A stretch of DNA of 64,000 bases from Lunularia cruciata (taxonomy: Eukaryota > Streptophyta > Marchantiopsida > Lunulariales > Lunulariaceae), in contig OX419760.1 of the NCBI GenBank assembly GCA_948567375.1, positions 32,364,001-32,428,000 of the forward strand. The letters are read 5' to 3'. This document shows, one piece after another, positions 23,991 to 36,210 of the stretch. The stretch's first letter is position 1. Each line of letters opens with the position of its first letter. A program made the position numbers and the translations under genes. The notes under the pieces were generated by a model. That model did not search any database, was not told the DNA's origin, and was given only the letters and a program-made list of their open reading frames with translations.

Positions 23991-26130
23991 GAAGACCTTC
24001 TCTTCCCGTTTCTATATATGTAGCTTGATTTTTTGTAGCTTTGTTAGATGAACCTTTACTTATGCTACTTCTTTGACAATCCACACCAACTTGTCTTTCA
24101 TATCTTTTATATGTTTGAAGATCTTTGCCTTCTCCTCTTCTAAATCAATGAGTATCTCTTGGGCTTCAACTATCAACTTGTCCCTCATTTTTAGGTCATT
24201 TTCTTCCTTCTCTTCCTTCTCTTTTCTTGCTTTGGCTTGTAGCTTATCAAATTGAAGACCCATCTACTATTGATATTTGACCATTTGTATTTTCAAGGTC
24301 AATATACTCACCTTGCAAATCTCCATCTCCATACAAATGCAACTTCTTAATCTTGAGCCTTCAATTGTTCTTTGTACCCCTATTGCTTACATTTGGTCTT
24401 GAGCCAAAGTGCTCTCAACTCTTCTTGCAACTTCTTGATTTCTTCCTCCTTTTGTGTTTGATCTACCAAAAGCAAAGTATTATGCTTCTTTGCCTTAAAA
24501 TTCTCTTGTACTAGATTGATTATCTTCTTTGTTTCCTCTTTATATAGGTTTTGCATCTTCCTCATCTCATTATTTTCCTTTGCTAACTCCTCATTTATCA
24601 AGTAAGAATTCTTTTGTAGTCTTAAGATGAGCAAGATGTAGTTGATGATGTCTTCACAAGAGTCTTGGTATATTGGCAAGATCTGCACTATTAGCTCCAA
24701 GATCAGCCCCAATGAATGTATAAAAAACTTATATATTTCTATTATTGGGGCTTTGTGTTCTTGGAATAAGGTTGTCTCACCACAACTGGTACGTACTCTT
24801 AAGGTTCTTCCCCTTCATGTTTGATGTCTATCCTAATTTCTCCTTGATCTTCAAATGGCTTGGTTTTTTCTTCTTTGTTTTCCTTCTCTCATTTAGTCTA
24901 GTGCTCATCTTTGGCCTGGTGTTTGTCTTTAGTCTTTGTGCCCAATGGCTCAAATTATTGATTGTGGGTTCTTTTGAACTGACTTCTTCTTTGGAGTGAA
25001 GACCTTCTTGATCCTCATCTTCTTTGACCAACTTCTCCTTTTATGCCTTTTGCTCTTCTTCCAATGTGGTAGATTGGATGTCTTCATATCGGTATGTGTC
25101 TTCTTTTGTCATAATTACTAACATCTATAGGCTAAGAGAATTCTTTCCTTCATCTTCTTCTTCCTTTGTATCTTTGGCCTCCTCCTCCAAAAATATATTG
25201 ATGACCTATGGATTCTTCTTCACCTCTTTGCTACTCCTTACTCCTTGCAAATGCATATCTGTTCTTCTTCATTTTGGTCATTCCCATTTCATTTACCTTC
25301 ACAAATTTCCTTGTTTTCTTATACTCCTCATCTACTAAGTGAGCCAAATGGGCGCCTTACTTTTGGGCTACAATGTGAAGTAAGATATTGGGTGCCAATG
25401 GTTGGGGAATTTCTTCCTCTCTACCTTGGTCAAAACATTCAAACCCATATAGAAATGAATAGCAAATGGTTTGAGGTAGGTTACTCTACCATCTTCTTTC
25501 AATTCCTTTGGAAAGTTCTTAGTGTGCACATATGACATATAAGCTCAATTCATTGGTTCTACTTGGTACATGTATTCAAAGAAGATTACCTCACTAATGT
25601 TAAAGAAGGTGGTTCTTTTTGGGTTGAACATCTTCATAACCACCTTCATTATTGCCTTTTGGATTGGATCCTTGTAACCTCCTCCTTGCCACCTGTTTTT
25701 AGTGCTTGGATCCTTGAAGGAGGCAATGAGGGTCTTCTCTAGTACCTCGTCTGGTCTGGTATATTGAGTATAGATGATCATTGCCCAAGGCTACAAGTTT
25801 TTTTGCCCAAGAACATTCCTCTAATTCTCCTCCCTTTATGCAAACAAATTCCCTTAGAGGTCTCTTGAATCCTTCCACTCCAAGTATCTCATCTCTTGGA
25901 TAATAAGGACATTGATCAAGTCCCAATACCAAAGCAAGAAGGCAAGACACTTGCTTTGGATCACTTTGGCTCTAGAATACATTGTCGACCTATTGAGCCC
26001 AAGGAGTTGGAGAATAACTTTGGAGACTCTATATTTTTGCTTTGGAGTGAATACCATGTTTACTACTGAGTGGTGTTGATGAAGGCAAAGGTGAAAGTCG
26101 GAGCACATAGGCAAAGATTGGGACAACTAT
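23990..26130 (-). pseudogene. Decayed coiled-coil protein gene of unknown family
   Basis: Minus-strand coding character persists for about 2.1 kb. The N-terminal part starts near 26126 and includes VNMVFTPKQKYRVSKVILQL. The middle part is 25781-25330, with one stop after VEPMN and then a readable continuation (AYMSYVHTKNFPKEL) in the same frame. A basic/acidic region follows at 25031-24828. Long heptad-like Lys/Glu-rich segments lie at 24712-24380 and 24263-24060 (QKEEEIKKLQEELRALW). I do not recognise the family. The globular start and coiled-coil end with scattered stops suggest a repeat-encoded or pseudogenised protein. Alternatives are a gag-like protein or a dead host gene. Confidence 0.45.
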
Positions 26131-27300
26131 GAAGGAAACAAATAACTACAAAGGCTTAGAATCTCTAAATGTTTCATCTGCTCATGATTGAAATTGATTG
26201 TAGAATGTGAAATTTAGTTAGGATGCACTTGAATTTGTAGTCAAAACATTTCAATCATTGGCATCAAGTGACTAAGTAGTGGATGGAAGATCACTCTCCA
26301 CACATTTAAAACATTCCTTGAATGGTTCTTTTCCATGCATGCAAAACATTAACTTAATATGAATAGTCTCTTCTAGAATATGAAAAGTCTTTGGTGGCAA
26401 TTCTTTATCTACTTTACCTTAAGTAGATCTATATATATCCTAATAGAAATTATCTTGTGCATATTCACATTTTTTAATGTCAACTTGCCAAAAAAGCTAA
26501 CCACTTCTTTCATTATCTATTAAAAAATATAAAAATATATTAATTAGGAGTGATTAGGTGGAATTTTTTATAATTTGTAGGCTTGATTAAGATAGTTGAA
26601 AGCTTAAAGTCATTAATAGAGGTTAGGATAAACTCAGCAGATTTAATTATGGCTAAATTTTATGTATATTTTATTTGATTAAATCATCATAGATAATTTT
26701 CTTATAAGTCAAAAATTTATTGAACACATTAAATCACTATGTTTATATTGATACAAATTAATTAAATTATTAATCTAATATTAATACAAATTCAATTTTC
26801 TATAGGTGATTTAGGTGATTTACTATAACTTCTTATTAATAATTAAGTATCAAAAGATGCATGTGGATCTGCTAAAGGTGAAGTAACATTAACATTAACA
26901 AGGGTATTGTGTGATATTTATAAAATTTGTGGAAGTTTATATAATTGAATTTTATTCTATGATTTCTCTAAAATTAATAATATAATATCTCTGTTTTTAT
27001 AACTTAAATAACCAAAACCTAAGCTAAATTTGCTTAAGTCAGCCTAAGGTGTACTATATTAGAGTCCACTAGCCATGGTGCACACATTTTAAATTTTGTG
27101 TGTTAGTTTCATTAATTTCACTCTTGTTCACAAAGATAAGACATCTTAATTTAATGTTTAGGAAGAGTTTCTTAGTTGAAATTCCCTTTAGAGTTTTGTC
27201 TATTTTTGTAAAGTTACAAGTGTCAGAAGTCTAAAGCAAAAGGCACTCTAAAGGAATTATGCCAAATTAAGAACCCTTAAAGTTGGAGGAGGAAAGGAAA
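26131..27300. other. AT-rich stretch, nothing seen
   Basis: No open frame of note, no repeat structure and no promoter signal that I can support. Confidence 0.6.
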
Positions 27301-27958
27301 TCAATTTGAGTCGCTTTGGCCTGGAAGAACTTTGACAAGAAGATTATCATACCAAAAGAACTTTGGTCTGGACATTGATGCATCCAAAGATTGTACACAC
27401 ATTTGAATGCCACCATTTGGTTAAAGAACTAACCCCAAAGACCATTCACATTCAAGGAAGACTGTTTAAATTTGTCAAAGGGCTTGCATATATGAGAGAG
27501 ACAATTCAAGGAATATTTCACTTATGTGGAGAAGTATTACATACCAAATGCATGAAAATTGTGGAGAAGAGGTGCTCACACACTCCCAAACCACTAGATG
27601 ACTAAAGAATGATAAAAACCTTTACTTATAAAACCAAGAGGTCATTGACCAATTTCACTTTCACAAAGTAATTTGTCTTTAACTTTGAGCAAGGTTAGAA
27701 TTTTCTAAATAGTCATAGCCTTTGTAGTCTTCCATACCTTTGAAGCCATCACACATTTACCTTTGTCCCTATAATTCCTTAGAGAGACAACATGGTGTTC
27801 ATTTAGAAATCCATGAGGAAAATCCCAATAGGCATCTTCCAAAATCCTACATTAAATAAGAGGGCCATGTATTGTAGAAGTGAGGTGATCCCATTTAGGC
27901 ATTTAGGCTTCTTGCTGCAGAAATGAGAGCTGAGTAATTTTGGAATGATTCATAAGAT

Positions 27959-28043
<85 letters not shown>

Positions 28044-28570
28044 AAAAAGGGAATTTGCAAGGCAGTCCATACAACTAGACAGAAGAGAATTAGAGGAATG
28101 TACTTGGCCTACATGCATGACCATCATGAGCGATGACACTCAATACAAAGTTCACAAACAAGTCATTGACCAAAGATATCAAGGGGATATTTTTTGAAAA
28201 GCAATAGAAGAATAATGGGTGGAAAGTAGGAAGTTTAAAGATCCAGCCTAAAGAGCAATCATTGAAGCAATTGTGAATCTATTTCGACAGAAGCAAGCAA
28301 CTCAACACACAAAATCTTCTCCAACTATATGTATAAAGGAGAACCATGGAATTGGGTAAACTTTTTTTTATCACCAAGTGAGGACCATGTACAAAGAATT
28401 CAAAGAAGATGATGGGGTTACCTACATGATCTTCTTTGCAATCCATTTCTACATGGTTCTTAACTTACTCACAAGGGAAGAGAAAAATAAATTTCTAAGT
28501 CTCTTCCAACCGATGTGGTACTTCAGCTTGTAGAATAAACACAAATTGATGATCCAAGAAGTGTCAAGAT
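27300..28570 (+). pseudogene. Unrecognised decayed coding tract
   Basis: The best open piece is 27363-27605, protein-like in composition (HPKIVHTFECHHLVKELTPK, RLFKFVKGLAYMRE). Broken continuations follow to about 27900 and again at 28130-28560 around the (AG)n tract. No family is recognised. It could be the N-terminal half of the same repeat family as the minus-strand tract at 24-26 kb, but nothing links them directly. Confidence 0.3.
27961..28040. repeat. (AG)40 microsatellite
   Basis: Forty uninterrupted AG dinucleotides. The Arg-Glu and Leu-Ser repeat peptides it would encode on the two strands are artefacts. Its perfection suggests an active, length-variable locus. Confidence 0.98.
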
Positions 28571-28589
28571 AAAAATGCACTAAGCAGAT

Positions 28590-28890
28590 ACCTAGGCCCT
28601 TTCCCGATTACTGGTGTATCCAATGCCTTCCCCCTTCCCAAAGTGAAGGCTCAGGTGAGTACTACGGGCCTTTTGACTTCCAACCCGCTTAGGCCGGCGC
28701 TCCTCTGGCTGGACCTTGTCGGTATCACCTACAGGCTGTAGCACTTTGAGATGTCATTTAGTCGTCTGTCCCCAATATGTTGGGTAATCTGCTCCCATAT
28801 TTTCACTCCGACCTGTGGCCTGGCCGATTTTGATCATCTACAGGCAAAGGGCATGATTGCGTCATTTCGCGTGCATCAATTGTAGAATGG
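28590..28890. other. GC-richer island of unknown origin
   Basis: About 300 bp with clearly higher GC than both flanks, with segments such as GCTTAGGCCGGCGCTCCTC and CTGTGGCCTGGCCGATTTTG. No tRNA-like A/B boxes and no long open frame. It could be an organelle DNA insertion or a fragment of an unrelated repeat. Confidence 0.5.
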
Positions 28891-30198
28891 TCTTAAAATG
28901 GTCTACATTATTACACATGAATCAATGTCCAACCACAAAGACTCCTACTCTTGATCCAACCATAACTACCAAAAGATAGGGAAGACAAAGAAGAATAACA
29001 AGAAGGATTGAATCAAGACAGATGAGAATCTATAAGGCCATGAAGAAGGCTCTTTAGGAAGCTCTCTAGACAACCCCACTACACACCTTTATTGATGTAT
29101 TACCTTTCTTTTACCCAAATTAAATAAAGTCAAATTGAAATGATACAAGGATAGATTCTCAAAACCCTACCATGAAAGATGATTCACCAAAATCAACCAA
29201 TAGATTTAGTTAAATTCTCTAAACTCTATATTAATATAAGTAAAATTATAAATATAAATAAATAAATGAAAATATTTTTATATCAATGAATATGAAAAAA
29301 TAATTCCTCTAAAACATACAAAAGGCCTCCTAATCCTCTCCCAATGATGACTCTATAAGGACCTAAATGGAAAATATGATTGCATAACATACCTTTTTAG
29401 ACTAACTATCTTTACCTTAAAGTAAAGTATATTTATATTTCCTTAGCACAAGCTTCTCAAAAAATATTGATTAAAGCTCCTTTCAAAGATTAAAGATCAG
29501 TTTACTCACAAGAAAAGAGCATATTCCATTACTAAGAAGGTATAACAAAGAGAAACACTTGATTTCTCAACAAAATTGCTTAATTTCACCTAGAGAAAGA
29601 GCTCTTTCCTCTCACAAAATTGACCTCGAATTCAAAGATTGAGATCAATTTTTGGAAGAAGAGAGAGCACTCTATTGACAAGGACATCAAAAGTTGAATG
29701 TGGCAATACCAACCACATGCAACTTAGTACTCTTTCATATTTCACACCTACTTTATTTGAGGTAGCTATTGCTTACCTTTGACACTTGATCCGGGAGATG
29801 ATTGGGAGAGGAGAGAGAGAGATATGAGAAGATATATCTATGAGGGTTCTTTAGCATATAACACTCAAGTGAATAGTCAATTCTCTTTGTTTTGCAATTT
29901 TGGTTCCATTGGTACCTAGATTGAAGACTATGGAGAATTGAGTAGAAATTTATGAGGATTTTTAGCTTTTTTAGGGTTTAGAGTGATCATTATACATTGA
30001 GAGTAGGAATTTTAGTTTCTAATCTCTTAGTTTTCATGAGTTTTTGAGATAGAAATTGAAAGTTATGACAATTTACAGTTTTTAGGGTTTGGAGAGATTT
30101 GTTTCTTATGTGAGTTTGGATGTGAGGTTGTGGTTTGCAGATATGTGGAGATATGGAGAGGAGCATCATGTATTAATATCATTATTCTTGTGCTAGCT
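28891..30198. other. AT-rich upstream region of the non-LTR element
   Basis: No coding signal. The last 100-200 bases probably include the 5' untranslated region of the non-LTR retrotransposon that starts coding at 30199, but I see no boundary or target duplication on this side. Confidence 0.4.
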
Positions 30199-32200
30199 AT
30201 GGCTACACCTTCCCATGTAGGGTTGTCTAGAGCAGCTTGACATACACCATGCCTGGTGTGTCATCAATGCTTTACCTCACAAGGAGTAAAGACCCATGTG
30301 GGAAGGATGCACAAGGACTATGATTGGACCACTTGGGATACATACGTGTGACAAGTGACCACTTTGACAGTAGTGACTCTCAAGATTACACATGCTTCTT
30401 CTATCTATTTGTTGATCATTCTAGGGATACCAATCGAGTTGTGGGAGTGGTTAGCTTCTCAAGAGGGTTGCATTTTTGGGTTATTTAAGACTAGTTTTGC
30501 ATGTCCACATCTATTCCATAGGCTACCTCGCACACTCCATGATGAGGCTAGACAGGATTTTTCCTACCACTTGATTGTTTGGCATGTGATCCCTTGGACA
30601 AGTTAGCATGGTTCTTATTCCTCTTACTCCCTTGATGTTATCTTTGTTATGCTAGAGGAGGACGCGCAGGGCATAGAGAGGTGGCTGCAAGATTTCATTG
30701 ATTCTAAGTGGGGGATTGGGCATTCTTGAGGAATATTTTGTTAGGGCTACATAATTTAGGAGATAGGCATCACTATAAGATACCATAGAGTCCACTTAAT
30801 TACGCGGTGTAGGACAATGGGTCAGGCGGGAGAGTTTAGTGGAGCAGTACGAGTGTTACACCCTTTGTCTATGGCACGTCCTATTGATGAGACTATCTCT
30901 TCTCTATGCTCACTACATCCTATAGAAATAGAGGGACTACCACTAGAGGTCTTAGATTATCAGCCTAAGCAACCTTTATGTATTGATAGGTTGCTATTTG
31001 CACAAGCATTGTGCACTACCCCTTGTCTTTCCTCAAGAGGCTTGTTAGGGATGGTTTATGACCACCTTAGAGATTACTTCAAAGTAGATGATCCTTCTAG
31101 TGGTTTTTCCGAGTTGTTTTAGGTGGCTATAGCAATAGTAAGAGGAGACATTCTTATGTTTGTTAGTTAGATGTTAGGTGCTAGTCGACTTCTTGCGATG
31201 GAGAAGGACACAAAGAGCATTAGACCAATTGCTATTGGAGAGATCTTTTTGTGTTTGGTCAATTGTACCATTTTCCTTCAACATCGTTCTCACTTTTGAC
31301 AACACCTCAATCCACATCAATTTGGAGTAGCTACACCTTGAGGATATGAGGCTATATCTCTAAGCATTAGGGCACTCCTAGATATCTATTTGGAGTGGCT
31401 TGTCCTACATGTGGATGTTGAGAATTCTTTTAATAGCGTGTCACAAGCATCCATCTTTAGAGAGCTTAGGGAGGCTGGTGGATCCTTGGCAAGTCTCATA
31501 CCTTTTGTGTTGTCTTTTTATGGCTCTCTTGCTTCCCTTTACTACCAGCACGGTGGTTCACAAGAAGGAGTCACCATCTTGGAGTCAACTATTGGTACAC
31601 ATAGGGGAGATCCTATGGGGAGACCCTTATTTGCCATAGCTCACTTTAGAGCTCTCCTATCTACTACTTTGGCCATGCTAGGTTGTGTATTTCACTCCTT
31701 GGAAAATGATACACACATCATAGGCCCTATAGATCAAATTAGGCAGGCCTTTGACTACTTGACTACCGAGCAACATTTAGTAGGCTCAAAAGTCAAGGTG
31801 TCAAAGTTCAGAGCATGGTTCCTTTTAGGTATCCCTCCCCACCTTGAGCTTCCAAAGGGATGTATTACATCCACAGATGGATTTTGTGTTCTTGGAGTGC
31901 CAATAGGATTGGAGGATTTTGTCATATGCTTCTTAGACGATGTTCTCCATGTGGATGACCTTCCACTACTAAGAGATCCATAGGTGGCATTTGGTATACT
32001 CTCTTCTAGTATTGCTCATCGACCATCCTACCTCATCCGTATAGTTCTCTCCTCATCATCCTTCCTATCATGTTAGAGAGCATTTGATAAGAGGATTATG
32101 GGAGTCTTTGGTGATATTATAGGACCAGGGACATTTGAGTGTGTTATAGGGGATTTGGCATGTACATAGACGGCTCTGCCAATCTTATGTGGTGGAGTTG
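30199..32200 (+). pseudogene. Non-LTR retrotransposon, N-terminal part: C2H2 finger and reverse transcriptase
   Basis: One frame can be followed from an ATG at 30199 to the C insertion at 32201, broken only by stops. Near 30245-30310 there is a C2H2 finger (CLVCHQCF then H-x4-H), as in R2-type elements. RT motifs include LHVDVENSFNS (motif A, about 31405-31440), GTHRGDPMG (motif B, about 31595-31620) and SLENDTHIIGP (motif C, about 31695-31725). In motif C the usual A-D-D is E-N-D, so the first catalytic Asp is lost. Beyond 31983 the frame continues with stops into LPILCGG at the junction. The remainder is at 47623-48755. Confidence 0.8.
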
Positions 32201-32566
32201 TGTAAAAGACCAAGACTGAGGAGAGAAATAGGAGAGTGGAAGCTCACATTAGGACCCTTGAATCAGTGAAAACTCCAAATGCCTAGCATGAGCTTTGGCT
32301 CTTGTATTTATAGGGATCATAAAAGGCTCTTAAGAAGCTTCTCAAGAAGCTTCCTTCTAGAAGTTGCTTACTTGGCATGCAAGCTAAGCTAGTTGGAACC
32401 TTCTAGAAGCTTCCTTCTAGAATCTACTTACTTGAGGTGCAAGCCAAGTTAGCCGAGAAGCTTCCCAAGAAGCTTCCTAGATACTTATGGAATATTCTAG
32501 GCTAGTTTGTCTTATTTGCTACTTTTTTAACCCCACTAACTTTGTGCTAAACTCCATATTGGTACA
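32201..32566 (-). repeat. 3' LTR of element C
   Basis: On the plus strand it starts TGTAAAAGACCAAGACTGAGG and ends ATTGGTACA. It matches 47209-47622 with small indels. The promoter-like segment reads TATAAATACAAGAGCCAAAG on the minus strand (about 32295-32315). Confidence 0.9.
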
Positions 32567-32582
32567 TATCCCCCCACCGCTA
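32567..32582 (-). other. Polypurine tract of element C
   Basis: TATCCCCCCACCGC on the plus strand is a purine tract on the minus strand, beside the left LTR. It is followed by CTAGTTGGTGACG, the counterpart of the CACCAACTAGTGGTG motif of element B. Confidence 0.8.
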
Positions 32583-32599
32583 GTTGGTGACGTCCTTGT

Positions 32600-33976
32600 C
32601 ACCAATGAAGCTTCAAACTTTTGGATGGCCATCTATGCATTATGGAGGCAAGAAAGAGATTCCCATGTAGTATTATGAAAGGGATACCCTTTCCAAATGA
32701 CCTTGAATTCTATATGTTGTCAACGGCCTTGTTGAATATGGTGACATGCAAGGATATGATCAACTTTGTACTCCTCATGATCATTGATAGGGACAAGAAG
32801 AGGGAGAGGTTGGACTTGAGAGGAAAAGGAAGAGGGGTTAGGAACAAAGGGTTTCAACTTGGAAACATGAACGACATGATGGATATACATATGACAAGGC
32901 AAGGCAAGTTGATAAGCAATAGGAGAGACAATTTGAGTGACATCAAAGTGTCCTATCCAATTAAGTGCAAGTTTACAAACTTGAGTATCAAGGGGAAGAG
33001 ATATTACTAGAGGATAGCATGACTTGATCATTGATTTCAAAGGTGAGATCATGATAATGGTGGTCCGCATATTGTTTTTGATGATTCTGAGCAACAAGGA
33101 GGTGAGATTTGGCTTGTTGGAGAGATTGGGATATAGTGGTCAAGAATGTTGAAGTATGAGGAACCTCAGATGGAGGGAGAGCAAGAGGAGAATTTGGAAC
33201 AAGCATATCTTGGCCAAAATTGAGAAAGAAAGTAGAAAATCCGGTGCTTTCTTGTTTGAAATTGTTGTAGGCAAATTTTATAGTTGCAAGACATTCATCC
33301 TAATTGGTATGGTGGATATTGACAAAGGCACACAACATATCTTCCAATGTATGATTTTAATGTTTGGTTTGTCCATCAGTTTAAGGATGATATGCCGTGG
33401 ACAAAGCAAACTTGGTGCCAAGTATCTGAAAGAGTGCTTGCCAAAACTTCTTGGTAAATTGAGAATCATAGTCGGAGATGAGTACACATGGCATCTCATG
33501 ATACTTGAAGACATTATTGAAGTAGATTTATGCTAAGGTTGGAGCATCCACGGTATCACAGGTTGGTGCCAAGTGGATTTGCTTACTAAGCTTATCCACA
33601 AACACCATGATTGCTGTGTGTCCTTGCTTTGTCTGGGGCAAGGATGTGATGAGATCCAAGCTCACAAGCTCCCACCAAGCGGATGGAATGGCAAGTAGTT
33701 GAAGGAGTCTACTTGGCTTTTGGTTGTTGGCCTTGTTGGGTTGACAACTCTCACACAATTGAATAAATTTGCAAACATCTCATGTCATGTTGGGCTACCA
33801 CCATCGGCATTAGAGGGTACCCAAGGTCTTGTCCACACCCATGTGACCAACTATGGGTAAATCATGGGCTTTTTGAAGGTGCACAAGTTGAAGATCACCT
33901 TTGGCTGGAACATAAATCCGGTCCTCATGGACTAGAAGGCCTTCCTTGATGGAGAAGGTGTTTTACTCCTTGTTGC
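32600..33976 (-). pseudogene. Element C integrase and chromodomain (broken)
   Basis: Read on the minus strand, the zinc-binding region precedes CESCQPNKANNQ (about 33755). The core includes SLDLITSLPQTKQGH and MVFVDKLSKQIH (about 33660-33590), degraded D and E motifs about 33480-33350, and a C-terminal barrel and chromodomain remnant (HEEYKVDHILA, about 32790-32740). Stops and shifts disrupt the frame. It joins to RNase H across element D. Confidence 0.8.
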
Positions 33977-33981
33977 ATGCT

Positions 33982-34640
33982 TGTCGTGCGTATATACATT
34001 ACTACACAACATACATCACTGTCAACATCATACACTATAGAAGCACAACTCACACATAAGTCATACATAGATTCTAAAGTGCCACAATCAGATTGCTTAC
34101 CACTCTCAACTCAACACAACTCAGATCAGTACTTGATCTGTCACTCTATAAATTGCCAACAACTGGGCACTGATTACAGTCAAGCCACACCCACTCAAGC
34201 ATAGAGAATCTAGGTGATGCTCGCCGGTCTCTGTCCACCATAGCCAGGAACTTGAAGGCTCAACATCAGAGAAGTGAGCTCTTTGGAGCTCACTTCGAAA
34301 CTATACCCCCTGGAGTCGAGCTAGGTCTGAAACCTTAACGGTCCCGTTGATGGCTCACTCGACGGTGCAAATAGTGCAAAGTGATGGTGGGCCCTACCGT
34401 GAATTCAGTACCCCAAACACAAAATCTGACCGTCGGAAAGTAGTCTATGAGAAATTGCTAAAATAACTCAAACTACTGTCACTAGAACTCTAGTGTCCAA
34501 GCATCTAGATGCTGCACTACAAATAGCGTGACAGTTGTCATGCGTATATACATTGCTACACAATATACATTGTTGTCAACATCATACACTATAGAAGCAG
34601 AACTCACACATAAGTCATACATAGATTCTAAAGTGCCACA
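33982..34640 (-). repeat. Left LTR region of element D: block-body-block arrangement
   Basis: A 105-bp block (33982-34086) is followed by an LTR body (34087-34533), the dinucleotide GT, and a second copy of the block (34536-34640). The blocks differ at only a few positions. The body matches the right LTR 43373-43823, which has no block. The body-block boundary is the palindrome TGACA-GT-TGTCA. The second block ends CCACA just before the polypurine tract, so body plus second block is the functional 3' LTR. The first block looks like the part missing from the right LTR. Confidence 0.75.
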
Positions 34641-34642
34641 AT

Positions 34643-34652
34643 CGCCCCCCTA
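34643..34652 (-). other. Polypurine tract of element D
   Basis: CGCCCCCCTA on the plus strand is a G-run on the minus strand, two bases from the second LTR block. The position supports an LTR start at TGTGGCAC on the minus strand. Confidence 0.65.
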
Positions 34653-34809
34653 GCTGGCGGTTAGGCCCCTCTCACTCCAGATAGCCATCTACTCTAAGTA
34701 TATGGTATACCTTCTAATGTGCAAAGATCAAGAGGCCGGGTGCTATAGAACCCCATCGTTAGTCGCCTGCCTGCAATCTATACCATATAAAGAATGAATT
34801 AGCTATAGG

Positions 34810-35109
34810 TCAAGTACATATGGGACATAACCATTGGTCCTGAGGAACCACCGTGAGGGGAGGAGTCATACATGCCATATGCCATCCTCTCAAACAACTA
34901 TCACACACTAACATAGTAGCAGCTCCACCAGAAGAGGCACATAACATACACCTCAAGCATGCACATATAAGTGCCAAGCTTGGGTCCATAGTACCATCAA
35001 TGTTTGGGAGGTGGCATAGCACACAATTATGCACATGATCCTTCCAAAAAACACCATCACGTCCTTCTAACACAAGGACTCTAGATGGCAAAACCTTGCG
35101 CACTCTCAA
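34810..35109 (-). CDS. Element D C-terminal PHD finger (open segment of pol)
   Basis: This 99-codon open segment continues the integrase frame and ends at the polyprotein stop. Residues 1-25 are the end of the integrase C-terminal barrel (RVLVLEGRDG). Residues 54-98 form a C4HC3 PHD finger: Cys54, Cys57, Cys69, Cys72, His77, Cys80, Cys95, Cys98, with the typical LVCDSCxRGWHMAC core and a Trp two residues before the last Cys pair. All eight zinc ligands are intact. An extra CxxC (29-32) precedes it. PHD fingers commonly bind the histone H3 tail, so here it may steer integration, as chromodomains do in chromoviruses. That role is inference. Confidence 0.85.
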   Translation of the reverse strand: MRVRKVLPSRVLVLEGRDGVFWKDHVHNCVLCHLPNIDGTMDPSLALICACLRCMLCASSGGAATMLVCDSCLRGWHMACMTPPLTVVPQDQWLCPICT

Positions 35110-36210
35110 GATATTGCGGCCTGTAGAAACATCAAGTGTTGTAGGTGTTGTCTGCTGTAGATATACATAGTTGCCTGGATGAAATCAACGGATTGAGGGT
35201 CTATAACCTCTTCCTTGAATGGTAGCATAGCGTAAAGTATCTCTATGCTAAGCAATCACCAAGTTCTCAAAGGCCATCGGCATCACTCTCCGAAAGATCT
35301 CTGCACGCTGAGAACATGCGCTCATCCATACATCGGAGTCATCCAAGTCCAAAACTAGAGTAGCATCTTGACGAATGGCTGCATGTAGATCAGGATCTTG
35401 TCCATAGAGTAGAAAGTATGGAGAGAAGGATGCTAAGGAGGCTTGCCGGCTGAACCAATAGCCCATGGCCAACCAAGGTAATTGGAGATCCCAATCTCCC
35501 AAGTGGCCTCTCTGCAAACCATACTTTTGCAATCCTCTCTTCACTGTCTGAACCACTCTCTCTGCTAAGCCATCTACCTCAGGGTGATCTTGGGATGTAG
35601 TACGATGATCAATCTAAGCCTTGTCACACAAGACCTGAAACTCCTCCTAGAACTCTGTACCTTGATCAGTCAAAACCTCAACTGGTGCACCAAAATGACT
35701 AAGAACTTGATCCAGGAACGAGTAAGCTGTCCCTTCACTAGACTTGTCAAGAAGTGCCACCAACTCAATCCACTTGGAGAAGTGCTCCACCATCACCAAA
35801 ACATACCGATGATGTCTCACAGTCAGCGGTAAAGGTCAGGTGAAGTCCAAACTCCAATGGTAACCCAATCCCATGATAGGTAATGGGTGTAACTATGGCG
35901 TAGGAGCATTGAATGATGCTCTAACTCGGTCACAAACCACACATCTGGTAACAAACTGCTATACCTTGGTTTGCATACCGTGCCACCAATAATGACTCTG
36001 GAGTAAGCTATATGTACGCTTTACTCCAAAATGTCCTAGTTCCTCATGAGCATGATGGACCAACTGTGGTCTCTGAGATGGAAGTGGTACTACTCGCACT
36101 CTACCATCCTCCCATACATGCAAAAGGTGTCTACCCTCCAATCTGAACCGTCTAGCTTGCTGAAGAACACTGTCTCTCTCCTTTGGCCCCAACTGTGCCA
36201 CCCACAACAC
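35110..36210 (-). pseudogene. Element D integrase (stops only, frame kept)
   Basis: It shares one frame with the PHD segment. The HHCC zinc region lies at about 36130-35930 (HEELGHFGVKRTY, then CVVC). The core has its first Asp in SLDFT (about 35855), the second in TDQGTEF (about 35670) and the catalytic Glu in GLAERVVQ (about 35565). The barrel begins FHPGNYVYLQQ (about 35185). In-frame stops include TAG after TKV, after TEF, after DKA and after LVIA, plus TGA after DFT and after PSIR. The catalytic triad itself is present. Confidence 0.8.

Noticed and set aside
27903-28139. Leu-Ser and Arg-Glu repeat proteins on either strand
   Set aside because: They are translations of the (AG)40 microsatellite.
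28590-28890. tRNA-derived SINE
   Set aside because: No A-box or B-box promoter match and no poly-A or simple tail was found.
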